From contig BMAT01000942.1 of the NCBI GenBank assembly GCA_019649035.1, positions 330,163-387,982 of the forward strand: a stretch of 57,820 nt of DNA, read 5' to 3'. The DNA is from Elysia marginata (taxonomy: Eukaryota > Mollusca > Gastropoda > Plakobranchidae). Positions 1 to 13,039 of this stretch are shown piece after piece (position 1 is the stretch's first letter; each line of letters opens with the position of its first letter). The notes beneath the pieces are model-generated. The model was given only the letters and a program-made list of their open reading frames with translations. It had not been told where the DNA came from and searched no databases. Made by a program: the position numbers and the translations under genes.

Positions 1-720
1 TCTTACTCCTCATTCCTACCCACCCTCTCTCTCTCCCCGTCCTACCACACCCCACCACCATATTAAGCGTAACGATTCCTCGACCACTAGTGAGTATTGG
101 GCGAGGGACGATTGCGTGTGTATTGAAATAAGCGCGACAATGATTTAAGCACAAAGGGCCACAGCATGTCTCCCTCACTCGGCCTCTCGCCGCAGCTATT
201 GAGATACTCAAATTGACTGGCGCTCATTTACATCCAATCAATACACCTTTCTCTGGAGGTGATACGGGGTGGGAAACTAACCATCTCTAGATCCGGCCGC
301 AACTCCGACTGGTCGTTATTGGAAGGGAGGGGGTGGAGGTTGGTGGGGATAAGATTAAAAGAAAGTTCTTCACTGAAATTAAAGTAAAGTTTAATTTTTC
401 GATTAGTCAAGTGTTAAATGTTCTTTTCATGTTTTCTTTCTTTTTTTTTTGAATTGTTGTTAAGAAAACGTTGGAAAAGAGAGGCCGTATGCCATTGTTG
501 AAGATTTAGAAAGAACTTAGACCATTTCAAATCAAATGATATTTAAATGAATTCCAACAAAATCTTATGATTATGCGTGTTAGAATAACTTTTTCACTGC
601 AAAGAATTCGTGATGATACCTATGTTACATAAGGAGATAAATGTTTTTTATCAAGATGAGAAAGAAAAACACCTTTCAGGACAGTTTTGAATGTTAACAC
701 AAATGAATTCGTATTATCTA
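1..720. other. Non-coding, no gene seen
   Basis: The left edge opens with pyrimidine-rich sequence including a short (CT)n near 27-36. The rest is ordinary AT-rich DNA with T runs near 430-450. The only long open frames are short and unrecognisable. Confidence 0.6.
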
Positions 721-729
721 TGGAGAGTA

Positions 730-796
730 AGAGAGAGGGAGAGAGAAGAAGAAGAAGAAGAAGAAGAAGAAGAAGAAGAAGAAGAAGAAGAAGAAG
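730..796. repeat. (GA)n then (GAA)n microsatellite
   Basis: Short GA repeats lead into about 17 perfect GAA units (745-796). The strand-specific open frames here translate to poly-Arg or poly-Leu and are artefacts of the repeat. Confidence 0.95.
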
Positions 797-899
797 AGCA
801 AGGACAAGAACAAGGACAGCAAGAAGAGACGGGTGGCGAGAAAGACTAAAGGCGACGGTGAAAGCAAGACTTAAAAAGAGATAGTGACCGTGAACGTCC

Positions 900-1160
900 C
901 GCAAGCCTGTTGTAGCCAGCTATGGCAATTATTTTGAGACATTTGAGCCATTGATTGACCACAGGCCTGGGCGTGGGACTGGCCAACGACCACCCAGTGG
1001 TTCTTCAGGAACGGCAGGCAGGCGCTAGCGGACATGGCGAGATCTGACACACCCCGAGAGTGTCGTGAGCAGCTGCTCGTGCGGAGCTCGCCACCTTGGA
1101 GTGCGGAATGAACAGCGCCCCAGAGAGTTCGAGCCCGGTCACTTCTAGAGTGAGCCCTCA
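900..1160. other. GC-richer non-coding island
   Basis: Base composition shifts clearly above the AT-rich flanks. A PBX-type TGATTGAC word lies at 952-959. The words GAGCAGCTGCTCGTG and GTTCGAGCCC near 1062-1138 are GC-rich. No frame encodes a recognisable protein. GTTCGAGCCC resembles a pol III B box, but no A box or cloverleaf is seen. It could be a conserved regulatory element. Confidence 0.25.
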
Positions 1161-2434
1161 GAGGCGGATAGAGAGACAAGGATAGGAACATGGTCTTAAA
1201 GGAGAAACAAGCAGAACGAGCAAAATAAAGTAAGGAGGAAGAGTGAGACTCTGAGATATAGAGAGAGCGAGGTACAGACCAACAGAGACAGAGAGATATC
1301 TAAGATCTTATTTTTGTTTGAGATATTTTGATGGTTTGAAACTTTAGCATCTATGTTTACAGCAGCTGCCGCTATACATGTATAAGATTTTAAAGGTCAA
1401 GTACTTGTTTTCATTAACCTTAAAACTTTTAAGTTATCATAATCGATTTAGACGTTTTGTTAGCAAAAAGCAGTGAAATATTTAAATAATTTTAACTTTT
1501 TAAAGTAAATTGTGAGAAAGAACATCTTTGCAGTTCATAGCAATAAATGCTGTAAGTTGACAATAATTTAACAGAAGTCCAATCCTCACCTCCCAACGTT
1601 GGGCAAAATATTAAAAGCCCCCAATTCCCTATTTGCCATTTCTCTTGAAGTTTTATCTTTAACAAAAACTCAGCGACTTCTGTTTCAACTTAATAATAGA
1701 TTATAAAACACAACCTTTTGCGTCTCATCCACTGTGTTGATTCTTTATAACACAACAATAGTTATACGTGTAGTCGGGTTTGACCCAAACCTTATTTTGA
1801 ACGTTTACAGTCCCCAGGCTCCTCCAAGAGTCTTAAACAATTGGATAATGATTACACGGTTGTAATCTTGAAACTTTCAGAAAAATCCCATGGCAAAGAG
1901 AGACAACACAGTCTTTTGGTGTTTCAAATCTCCAGCTCTACATGTCTCCTAAGTTTGCCCAGGAATGTTGTATACGATCGAAGTCTGGGTATTACACAAA
2001 GATAATATCCGTATTTATTCCTGACTTATGTAATACTGGTCAGCTGTACCATGCCCCTGTCCCCCGCCCGCTGGTCATCCCAGATGGACACTAATCTCTT
2101 TAGAGCCGTCTGGCGCGTGGCTTGAGCCTGGACTATCATCTGCGTCCAGTGCTAGGCCAAGAGAAGTATGATAGTCTGGCTATCTCTGAATCACCTTCAG
2201 CTTTACTAGGGCAAGGCAGACTCAGTGTAAGTCAATATTTTGGTGCAGTAAGGCGACTAACCTCTATAAAAGTGTTATTCTTTTATATCCATCTGCATCT
2301 CCTTAACATAATTGAAAAAGTCTTTCTATGTCTATATAGATTCCAGATTAATAATTTAAAAGAGCGATTGGTAGAAAGGTCCATGGACAGAGAATGATAG
2401 AGATAGGCTGAGCGAGCGTTAAATAGAGACACTC
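1161..2434. other. Non-coding, no gene seen
   Basis: Degenerate GA-rich sequence (1200-1300) gives way to AT-rich DNA with no recognisable coding, RNA or transposon signal. A TACATGTA octamer lies at 1375-1382. Confidence 0.55.
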
Positions 2435-2470
2435 AGAGAGAGAGAGAGAGAGAGATAGAGAGAGAGAGAG
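2435..2470. repeat. (GA)n microsatellite
   Basis: Near-perfect AG dinucleotide run with one ATAG interruption. Confidence 0.95.
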
Positions 2471-5400
2471 TGAGAAGGGGGTCGAGGCAAGCATATTTTC
2501 TGACACAACTCTCTCGTACTGCTAATATTCTTTAAAAATGCCTGCATTCGTTTTGCGCAATAACCTAGGAAAAAAACTCAACTCGCGTTGGAAGAAAGGA
2601 GATTTTTATTCCACCCGAAACTTCCATTAATATTAAAATAAGCCAGTGGTAACATCGTGCCTTAAATGGTTCGCATCCACATTCCGTAGGGATTAGGGCT
2701 TATGTTGTTGAATGAGTGTGGTCTTCTTTTAATGTGATTTGTGTGTACGACCATAACAATCCACTACACGTTTGGAGCACCATCGGCTCGTCTTGCTTTA
2801 AAAACCCGCACGACTTGACGCCGCTAATCTAAGGCACTCAGAAATCGTTTTGTCTAAGGATACGACGTAGAAGGCCGCTCAACTTAGATACCATAAAGAT
2901 CAGCTCTATTCAAAGTAGATGTAATATAACTATACCATAATGGGCATTCGTTGCTTAACTTGGTAACTGGACAATTTCAATAACCTTATTTAGTAAAAAA
3001 GCAAAATCTCTTTTTTTTTCCTTTTTTTTTTACCGCCTCCAACTGCATTTTTTTTTCTTCCCATAGAAACGAATAAACATCTCTTTTTGTGTTTGATTAG
3101 GGGCATATTTCATCGTTGGAATTTTGAAAAGCCTGCAAGATAATTTATGTCCGAATCTAGCAATATTTTTTTTTATAATTATAACTGAATTTTGAATAAT
3201 ATTTTATTATTAGTTATATAAGTTTAAAAAACAAGGGTTGGGTTTCAATCATTATTATTATTTTTTTTTTTTGCAAAACGCCCGACGAAACTTGGCATTA
3301 CACATTTTGATGTAATTCAAGCCTTAATTTAGACAAACCGTGTGAGCTGGTTTTTTTTTTCACAACTTATGTAAAAGAGGTATTAAATTCCAAACGTTTA
3401 AACTCTTATTATTAATTACTAGTTTGAAACATTACATAAGTTATGTGTATTTTAGAGACCTTTATAGCACATAATAGTTATTGCTCAGAGAGACACATTA
3501 CTTTCTGTCCTTGTCTTATGACAGCGTTAAAAATGATGTGCTCAACAAGCCGTGGTTCTCACAATATAGATCCTAGTAAATAAATGAATGAATGGATATG
3601 AGGGGACCCCCGGCCGTGCGGTCAAATGTCACATCAAATTCCCACCTTCACAATTACATGAATCATAGCTTGAGAATCCCTGAATTCAATCACCCGCTGA
3701 ACGCCACTCGATAGATAGCTGGCAGATCTCGTTTTGTTGTCTGAATAATTCGTGTCTCCAAAGTTCAAGCACACACAGACAATTTTACAGCCGATCAGAG
3801 CTGTTGGTCTCACGGCGCGTATATTTGTCGCGTTTTCCGCGTCCCGCTGCGAGAGACTTGTTCAACTGCGCGACCGCACGCTATGAGGGTAGGCCGGGCG
3901 ATTTTATGAGCATATGGGTGCGAGACAGTCATGGAATGAGGGATTATGTGCTCGATCTCCTTTTAAAATTCCTTTGGGAAACTTAGGGGATGTTAATCTA
4001 TGGATTGAAGTTACATAGTCTCTGCTACATCAAGTGCATGCATGACTTTGTTTTGTCGATCAGCCCATCTGTGACTGTCATACGGTGGTTTTATGAGTAG
4101 CGGATTTTGAGTCCCTCTATGATTCACTGCCTCTAGCCTTAGCTCTCAAGATCTATCTCTGCCTATTTGTGTACCGTTATTCTTTATTCCACACATCCAA
4201 TGTTACTTCTGTTGCTATTACTCCTTGCTGTGACATATCAAATGACCATTCTCAAAGAATCTTGATATATTCTCATCCTTATTTTACATATCCCAACTGA
4301 AGGTTCACAACCAAGAATCATGTGATTGAGGCTTTTTGCAAACTTTTTAAAACAATTATTACCATGAGGCTAGCACTGCCATTTACGGAAAAAAAGTTAT
4401 AGTCATGAAAGGAATATTGCATAATAAGGAACATAATTATCAATACATTAATTTTTTGTCTTTGTTTCATATTCACGGTTGCGTAATGTGTCATTCGAAC
4501 ACACATTTTTGGAGATTTTACAAGTAGGGACATACTTTCAAGAGTTTTTGTTACTTAATCCTATCCACTAACTGTCACGAGAACAACATAGATTGCTTTT
4601 GAATGATAATGATTAAAAAAAATGAAAATAAAACAGCATTGAGGTAATTTACTGATTGGACTTTTTATCAAACATTTATTTTTCGGCTATCTCGATTAAT
4701 ATTGATGCAAGTGAAATATGAAATATATACACGTATAAAGGATAAGTTAGTTATCAGGATGATTATCTTGGAGGTCGGCCTCAGATTAGAGCGGATTCAT
4801 TAAAAAAAATTAGAGATATCTATCGCTTACTTATCGCTAGTAATGTTCGATCAGAGAGTATTGCGTAGTGATGTTTTTTAGCTTGTGGATCATTAAATTG
4901 ACTTGAGCTATATACCTTCGAAATATGAAAATACTGGAGCAAGAGCGATCCATGGTAAGCTTATAGAGATAAAGAAACTAGTGGACCAGTGGTGAATATT
5001 TAAGATTTTTTTCATGGTAGGCTTACTAAAACTGATTTCACAAAAAAGCTATGGGAAGGCCGTCTCACATTGTTCACAAAATCAAATATAAACTCCTTCG
5101 TTTTTTACTTTGTTCTTAAACCTTGTTGCTGGGATCACTATTCATATCAAAGCAAGCGAATCAATCCAGGAAGCTCGAAGATAAAAATTTGCTTTTAGGC
5201 TCAACGCTTTGTCCAGTTTACAAGAGAGATGATACCAGGCCTACCAAAGGCTTTTGATAATTAAAAAAAACTAATATTGTACCAGAAATTACAGGCTTTG
5301 TCATCATCGAAAGCTTATGGGTGTCTTTGAAATTTGTCTGAAAAATTAGGGGACCGTTAAAATGCATGAAATGTTGATGGTATGGGAGATAAGGGTCGGA

Positions 5401-6633
5401 GAGGGGAGAGGAAGCTGCCAGGGGTTTTACTGTTTGCATTCATTTAAAGGACATGGAGCAACCAGCTCACGCAGAGAGGAGACAAAAGGAGATAGTTAAT
5501 AATTGTCCGTTGCAATCTCCGCCTCTTATAGAGGCTGGTGGAGTCTGCGGGCCCTGGAAATTTAAGGATGCGGACCTATAGTACATACCATAGAACGTTG
5601 ATGAAAGCTGGTGATAACGGGTTGGAGGACAGGGAGGTGGCAATAGAGCTATATGTTTTTTTTCAAGAGGTGGGGTTGTTTTGACTATGAGATACCTAGG
5701 AGATAATGATTAAGTGGGCACTAACTGATTATTCTGTTTATCATGTGGCGGATCTTAGCCTTTCCAAGGTCTGTTTGACCGGTTATATAGGTCGCCCGTA
5801 TTAATGTGCCTGATATTTCAAAAAAAAATTGCGTTAATCAACATCCTTCGGTTGTACTTTGTTCAACTTACGAATTACATAATGGAATTTATGTAGAACA
5901 CACTTTTAAGACATCTTCTTCAAAGGTCACCAATATTGTTTTTAGTAAAGGGCAGTAGGTTGTCAATGAGAGTTCATATGTTATAATGGTATAACTATTT
6001 TCACTAAAAACTGTTCCATGTGTATTGGTAAGTCAACATGCAATCGCTGCTGTTCTTAGAAACAGAAAATGGTAACCTCTAAAAGACTAAAATATTGGTC
6101 CGCAATGCTATTTAACGATAAATTACAAAAGAAAAAAAAAGAACTCACTATCACAAAATCGCCAAAATTTAAAAAAAAAGGTAAAACATGTTTTCATGTA
6201 TTAAGAAAAGAAGTGGCAAAGATCAGATCTATCTTACGACGATTATTTTATCTACTTCGAATTCATATAAAACGAGGTGTTATAACCAAACCTGATTAAC
6301 TACCTTTTCCAAACGATTTCCAGGCGCTCATAGCCAAATCAGTGAAACTTTTCCGATCATTCGATATAGCACAAACATTAAGTAAAATGATTTCTGTCAT
6401 TTTACTCTAAAAAGAATTTCTCCTCCAACATCCTGGTCAGCTAAAATGAATTCAGGTGAACTCAGTGGCAGGGGAGTATCGCAAATTTCGTCACTTTTAA
6501 ATCTTCTCTCTCCAGTCTATTTTTTTACAGTTTTATTTACATCTTTTATTCTTTTACTTTTAGCATTGGTTGCAGTCACTGTCCTTAAAAAAACTTTTAC
6601 ATTTTAAAAATTTTTGGGCTCTATAATAAAAAT
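2471..6633. other. AT-rich non-coding DNA, no gene seen
   Basis: This stretch holds several homopolymer T tracts (3011-3055, 3261-3272, 3351-3360) and otherwise plain AT-rich sequence. Short open frames (for example 3804-3986 and 6069-6299) show no recognisable domain and match chance expectation. A TGCATGCATG word lies near 4036. No terminal repeats or poly-A tailed insertion could be delimited. Confidence 0.55.
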
Positions 6634-6689
6634 AAGAGAGAGAGAGAGAAGAGAGAGAGAGAAAGAGAGAAAGAGAGAGAGAGAGAGAG
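6634..6689. repeat. (GA)n microsatellite, imperfect
   Basis: AG dinucleotide repeats are interrupted by single extra A bases (GAAGAG, GAAAGAG). Confidence 0.95.
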
Positions 6690-7294
6690 TCCCTTCGTTC
6701 TGTTCTTGCTGTTTCATGCTATCATTTTCTGCCTGAGTGAACACCAGTGTTGACTTTTCTAATCGCACTTCAATATGTTTTATCTATTTCCCTTTTAATC
6801 TCCATCGCCGCTCTCTTTTTATATCTCTTCGATTATATTTTTTGTCTTTGTTCGCAATTTCTTGTGGCAAACTGTTGCAGCTTTTGCTATGCAGACTACC
6901 ATAAAATCACTGACGCAAAAACCATAGCTGTTTTACTTTTAAGTTTTGAGCGAGGAAAGCTATTAAACATTTCATTAAGGGAGAGAACAGTTACCAAAAC
7001 GTACATAAAAGAGGTTTAGTTTGTTTGATCTCTTTAATCCGCACTGGTAAACAATCAATGGCAAAACTGGTAACATAAATTGACGCTATGCACATAATCT
7101 GTGCCCGCATTGGTGTGTGTTATAATATTTTGCATCTTTCCGTTCGCCTCTTTCTTTTGATATGAACAGTTTTGAAAAGCCTTTGCCTGCGTTTATTTTT
7201 TAGTGTTATGGAGAGTCCGTTGTTTTCTGCTTAACTTAAGCAGACAAACCCACACGCATTCCTTTGAACTCTTACTTACTCTTCCTCCTTCCTC
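6690..7294. other. AT-rich non-coding DNA, no gene seen
   Basis: A 90-codon open frame at 6747-7019 encodes a hydrophobic Leu/Ile/Phe-rich peptide. This is what T-rich DNA yields in this frame. It has no recognisable family features or splice context. Confidence 0.5.

Positions 7295-7390
<96 letters not shown>
7295..7390. repeat. Compound (TCTG)n(TC)n microsatellite
   Basis: About 16 TCTG units (7295-7360) are followed directly by 15 TC units (7361-7390). The reverse complement has the same composition and order as the (GA)n(GACA)n array at 42863-42932. Confidence 0.97.
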
Positions 7391-7392
<2 letters not shown>

Positions 7393-8769
7393 AGTGACTA
7401 AATCTGTACTTATTTTCTTTACTTTTTGAGAAAATATTTTTCATCTATTTTACTCCACTGTCTCATTCACTCATTAAATGTCTTGGCTTTTCATTTTCTC
7501 TCTCTATCTTTCTCTATCCATCTCTATGTGCTTCGATATTTTTTCTCTCTCTCCTCCACCTCTCTCTCTCACTTATTTTGTCTTCCTCCAACACAAAGCC
7601 TGTTTTAGCTATATTTTAGATACGCATCTAGACGACACCTGTTGCACTCTCTGCAAATATATGCAAAATAAAAAAAAGAAACAAAAACAAATGAACCAAC
7701 ACTTTTATCATACACAGTTATATTAACAGGGGAGAGACTTTGATTGTGCAATCAGAGTTGAATAAATAGTAGCAATGGGTTGAAAAGGTCGATCCGACCT
7801 GTTATACACCAGCTTTTATGAAAAGAATAAACAACCGAACAAAGGCGTATTTTATAGTACCCGTAAAGCATATCAGAATGAATTTCTCAACAAGCAAGAA
7901 AAACAAAATGCAACCTATCACATTAGTTGCCTTTTTGTCTTTTATCCGTATATGCAGGGACGCCATTTTCCCACTTTAGTATACCTATTTAACTTTTTTA
8001 AAAACTAAAATGAAGCACAAGGCACTTAATTTCTTCAGTGTGCCTTTTTTTACTACGTAATTAATGAGCGTACACTGTGTTTCGCTTTAAACAAACATTT
8101 TATTGCTTGATTTCATTTGATTGTATTCATTTTGACTTTGTATCATGAATTTTTCATTCGGGAAATATTGTAAAAAAAAAAGAAGAAACCAGTGAGGGAC
8201 AAAGAGAGACAGAGACTTGTCAGAGATAGGGGAAGAATAAAAACGACTGACAGAAAAAGAGACAAGATACAGACTGCAGAGGCGGGTAGCAGAAAGTATT
8301 AACTGAATGATTTTGAAATCAATAACTGTTCATCTAAATACATACATATAATTCAGTTTTGAGAGGGAACTCATCTTCCTAACGAAATCAGTCACCATTG
8401 CAATGCGCTTTATTTACCACAGCATTTTTTTTCTACATTGTTTCCAGAACGATAGTAGAATACGAAGTATAGACGAGAATGAGAAGTTTTGAGACTCTCA
8501 AACATAACCATATACTCGAAACCACAATGCACATCAATGAAATCACACACGTAGAGTTGATTTTAGAGACTGCTGAGGGCAAGAGAAAGAGAATGAGGAA
8601 AACACGGCACACGGTAAAGAAATGCAACACGTAGAAAAAGAAAGCGTTGATAAATGGTGAGAAAACATATATTTGTTTACTTTTTGACAAGGAAAAAAAG
8701 AAGCCATGGTAAGGAGAGGAGTGGGTATGGCGAATGGATAAGGTACATCTATTCTATCGTTTCTCGACC
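7391..8769. other. Non-coding; pyrimidine-rich then AT-rich
   Basis: Degenerate CT-rich sequence extends to about 7590, with T-rich and AT-rich DNA after it. The region 8170-8290 is purine-rich. No gene, RNA or transposon is recognisable. Confidence 0.5.
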
Positions 8770-8791
8770 CTCTCTCTCTCTCTTTCTCCCC

Positions 8792-8827
<36 letters not shown>
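8770..8827. repeat. (TC)n microsatellite with C-run interruption
   Basis: Two TC runs are separated by TTTCTCCCCCCTTC. The longer, perfect part is 8795-8827. Confidence 0.95.
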
Positions 8828-8829
<2 letters not shown>

Positions 8830-10540
8830 TCTTACTCAATTAAAGAAAAGCAGGGCCAAAAGAACCCGCAAGAAATTACACTAAAGGAAACAAAAATTTG
8901 CTCGACTCATTTCTGCGAGGTTTGGAAGGAGGTGAAAGGGGTTGGGGGTTGGGGAAGATGCGGTGTTTAGAGAGAGAGCAAGATCGGCCCTAAGGATGCC
9001 GCATTGGTAATTAGACTGTGGCACAATGTCCTCAGAGGATGCTCTGCTCCGCCTGGACCTGAGCTCTCTTGGCAGGCATGGTTTACCCCCCTTGGGATTT
9101 CATCCCTCTACTCTTATTCTACATCGTACTCCCTCTCTTTCTCTCATACTCCACCCCAGACCTTTCTTTTTCTATGAACTTTATGGAAACCTTCTCTGCT
9201 GTGCTTTCTCTCTTTTTTCTCTCTACCATGAGATGTTTTCTTGTATCCTACATGTTCCGTTCTCCATCTCCTGTGTTTTCCGTACTTCGTCCAGGTCCTT
9301 ATTCCAGAACAGAGTTAGCCTTGAGAACTACAAATTGGAAGTAGAAAACGTTGAGCTAATAAAAAGCCTTTCATACAGAGTAATCTGTTCTGTAAACACA
9401 TGTTGAAGCTAGTGACAACATCGTTAGTCTTTGTGTATATGTTTTTCCTGCTTTTTTAGATGATAGTATTAAAATTAGTAAAAAAAAAAAGTTGCATTTT
9501 CTTTCTGACCTTTTTCTAGGCGGCTTATAGGGGTACCTAGAATCTCATACTTACTTGTAAATCACAGGACAGGTTGATTGTCATACACATCGTAGGTGAA
9601 CCATGGGTGTATACGTTATTAAACAAAAGTGACATTTTTTTAAACATCTTTGCAATCCTGACACTCGCGCGATACGCCTAGGTACACAGAAGGTACATTC
9701 TTGTAGGGTGGTGCGCTATAATTAGGCCTATTTCTTCTGGGAACCATTGTAATGAAGACCTTTTTCCTTGCTTAACTTACATTTTTTTATTTATTTATCC
9801 CCGCACACAACGAGGACAGTGCGATAAATCTACTTAATTATATGTCTTGATGATCAGATTTGCAGGTTGCAGAGTAACAATGTTTTAAAAGCCGTAGAAG
9901 GAGGTGAGTAGATCTAAACTCAGTGTATGGTGTGCGCGTGAGATTCTGGTGTGAGAAACCTAGAACAACCAGTTCCTGAAGGCAATGCTAGCAGTACCGG
10001 AGCGCTGGCAGACTCGCTTGAGCCACAGCCTACCTGTGGCACGGGACACTTATTATTATCCTAATGATGCACGCGTAGCACGGCTAATTACTTCTCGCTA
10101 CATTAGCTCTTGTTAATAGCGGTGTCATTAAAAAAAAAAGAAAAGGAATTGTTGCAGAGAAGACTAAGTTTATCTCTCTACCGGTAGCATTTGTACATGT
10201 ATCTCTCTCTGCATCTTTCTTTTTCTTAATGTCTGTTTTACTTTTTTCTTACTATCACTTTTTCCACCTGTTTCTCACTACCGCTATTTCTTTTTGATGT
10301 CTTCTTTATCACTATTTCTGTTTGATATATTTCCTCCTCATCCTCTTCCTTCTTCTTCTTCTTTTTCTTCTTCTTCTCTTCAATTTTTTGTTGTTGATAT
10401 CATTCAAATTTTAATTACTTTTGAACAGTGGCAAAGACTGGGGGCTATGAAAGAAAATTAATGGATACAGTGACAGTTTGAAAAAATCGTAAAATATATT
10501 TTTGAAAACAAGATAGACTAGGAAGTTGGGAGAGGAAATT
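8828..10540. other. Non-coding, no gene seen
   Basis: The overlapping open frames at 9026-9406 are Leu/Ser/Phe-rich from pyrimidine-rich sequence and show no domain. A 38-nt exon-like segment (9866-9903) ends in a good GTGAGT donor but has a poor acceptor. A TACATGTA octamer lies at 10194-10201. Confidence 0.5.
10349..10380. repeat. Imperfect (TTC)n tract
   Basis: Short CTT/TTC trinucleotide repeats with T-run interruptions. A second small TTC/TGC cluster follows at about 10675-10706. Confidence 0.8.
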
Positions 10541-10670
10541 ATCTCTATGGAGTGGGAGGAAGACGATTAGACAGCGAGGCTACTGGGCTGGCGCCGGCGT
10601 CTAGGAACATGTAGGCGGGTCTGGCCGATTTCCCGGCGCCGATTTGGACGTGCTGATTTAAAGTGATACA
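10541..10670. other. GC-rich island with two GGCGCC words
   Basis: GC content rises sharply in an AT-rich setting. GGCGCC occurs at 10590-10595 and 10635-10640. The second is preceded by TTTCCC, giving an E2F-like TTTCCCGGCG. No coding frame is recognisable. A regulatory role is only a possibility. Confidence 0.25.
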
Positions 10671-11018
10671 TCTTCTTCTGTAGCTGCTGCTGCTTCTTCT
10701 TCTTCTCAGGCTAAGCAAAGAAGTCGAAAAGGAACAAAAAAATTAATGAGTTTTTTTTTCAGAAAAGAGAGTAATTATAGGAGGGGGTGGTATAAATAAA
10801 GGGCAAGGGTACTGAGGGCGAGTCTTGAAAGACGAGTGGCAACAAAGGAGATACATGTATATTTACTCGGGCAGGCAAAGACTCAAATAGGAAACGGTCT
10901 ATTGATGCACTTTATGTAATCAAAATTATCTCAGCATAGTCACTCAAACATTAAATTGAGAGCCAGCCTTGTTACCAAAAGACGTTGTTAAAATGAGTTA
11001 ACTGATAGCCAGATAGTA

Positions 11019-11043
11019 AGATAGATAGATAGATAGATAGATA
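11019..11043. repeat. (GATA)n microsatellite
   Basis: About six ATAG/GATA units. Confidence 0.93.
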
Positions 11044-12349
11044 TTTGAAGGCTAACAGGGACGACATCTAATTGTTTAAGCAGTAGACTTTGTAACACTC
11101 TTCCCCTTCTCTTAGCAGTCTCGGTTGTTCGAGCCTATCGCATTTTCCCTTCGCTTGCCGGCAGCGTTGCCACTTTTCGTAATTTGCGGCTCTCGATTTG
11201 CTGATGTACATTGTACACAAACACAACGGGTGACCTCGATCTAACTTCGATGTCAAAATCCCCAATCCACAACTTGGATGGTGATATTCTACCAGAGCCA
11301 CAATGTCTCCAGCTTCTTTTCTGCCATAGTCAGTGTAGTGTTTTCCAAGACTGACCTACTGACTGCACAGGCACAAAACTGAGGATTTTTCCACTCGACA
11401 ATGCGTCGATACCCGTGTCTGAAAATTGCCGGTTTCGTGCGGAATGTCATTTCATCGGTCTGTCAAGGTAACGTTCAACAATAGTCATGGAAATAGTACT
11501 GGCGGAAAATAGGAAGTTGTGACCGTGATAATACTGCTGTCAAGGGCACGATAATCGTGTCACAAACTCACCGGCTTGTCCGCTGGATCGGCACTGCCGT
11601 CATTTTCTCCCTCAGTTAAAAAGAACAAGATGAACAAGATTTTTATCTTTGCGATATTCTACTTTTTTTCCAAGTCCTTATATTGGTGAAGTGATCTCAT
11701 CTTCGAAGTTTACTTCACTAAACTATGTTATGGATGCATGCATTTGACGCAATCGTAGTTCTATAGCAAAACCGTAAGGCAAATAGCAACGAGAGTAGTG
11801 AATGGACGTTAAGTTATTAAGGTTTTGCATTAATTTTTAAGAGGTTTTTACAAAAAAAAATTTATGTTTTACGTTATTTTTTTTTGTTAAAAAAAAAAAC
11901 AAAAATTGCATTTTAATTGAACCGTGTTATTCCTACTCTCAATTACACTTAAATTCTCAGCACAATGGGAGGAAAAAAAACAAAACATGTACTCAAAGAG
12001 GCTGCAGAACTATAAATATAACATTATGGTGAAACAGGTATCGTTTTTATATCTTCGAAGCATGACACCATCCACACATGTAAAAAGACAACGAAGAAGA
12101 GTTTGTCCTGGCCTAATCTGGATTAAGAAGCCAAGTGAGCGAAATCGAAGTTGAACACTGGTATAAAATCCCGAAACCGAGACCAAAACCGAAGCCGCCA
12201 AGTGCCTTTAAAAACGAGATAAGACACGGAGATGGATCACCCGTCTACTCGATGCTGCAACTGGAGATCGCAAAAGTCTGGGCCGCGGACGGTCCTCCTA
12301 CTCTCTTGTCGATAGGGAGAGAAGGAGAGAAAGAACGAGAGATAGAGAG
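11044..12349. other. Non-coding, no gene seen
   Basis: Moderately GC-balanced sequence to about 11600, then AT-rich. The block 11852-11899 has runs of about nine A, nine T and ten or more A in succession, which could fold back. Short frames (11068-11301 minus, 11924-12154 plus) have no recognisable features. Confidence 0.5.

Positions 12350-12400
<51 letters not shown>
12350..12400. repeat. Compound (GATA)n(GA)n microsatellite
   Basis: About eight GATA units (12350-12384) run into about eight GA units. Confidence 0.96.
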
Positions 12401-13039
12401 TTAGATAGAGTAGGTATTTTGCCTAAGCTTTGCAAAAAAAGCAGCTGACATGTCAACTATATCATTTACTTAGTTTGCATCTGTACGCGGCTTTACTGAA
12501 CATAATTGTTGGGCGTCTTATTCACTTTTATGAATGACCAGTTTTCTCTGTACTTGTTTGAAATTTCCCGGGCATTCTGTTATAGCTAAAACTCTTTTCA
12601 TAATATAAAAAGTTTCAACAAAGGTCTGAGCGAAAAGCATTGAACATAATGTTTGGACCCTCAATGCCAAAAGGCCGAGATATATGGGAGGAAGGCAATT
12701 CGTGAACCTATATCGCACTCATTTTCCTGTCACCTTGTTTCTATTTGAAATTTTTTTTTGCCAACGCGTGGTCGCCAATGTGCTCGTTCCTAGGCCATGC
12801 CAACACAGACAGGCTCGTTCCTACCAAGTTATCTATTTTAGCTTTGCCTCTTAACTATTTACCAACTAATCAATCAAACATTGTAAAACAGATCTTAATC
12901 TTACTCCTTGGTATTTTCTCGTCCTCATAACGACCGGGAGATTTGAGATTTAACAACTCAAGTTTGGTCAGATCAGATCAGTATCTTTGGAAAGTCCAGT
13001 AGCTGTGTGGATATCCCCTATCATTGATGCTCGGTCAGG
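12401..13039. other. Non-coding, no gene seen
   Basis: AT-rich sequence. A TGATTGAT (HOX-PBX-type) word lies on the minus strand at 12869-12876 as ATCAATCA. Confidence 0.5.

Noticed and set aside
687..904. Arg-rich (+) and Leu-rich (-) open frames
   Set aside because: Both are direct translations of the GAA microsatellite.
1126..1141. GTTCGAGCCC, considered as a tRNA/SINE pol III B box
   Set aside because: No A box at the right distance and no cloverleaf.
2029..2048. TAATACTGGTCAG, considered as a miR-8/200-like sequence
   Set aside because: The match breaks after eight bases and no hairpin partner was seen.
9866..9903. 38-nt exon-like segment ending in GTGAGT
   Set aside because: Weak polypyrimidine tract, two of three frames contain stops, and the length is not a multiple of three.
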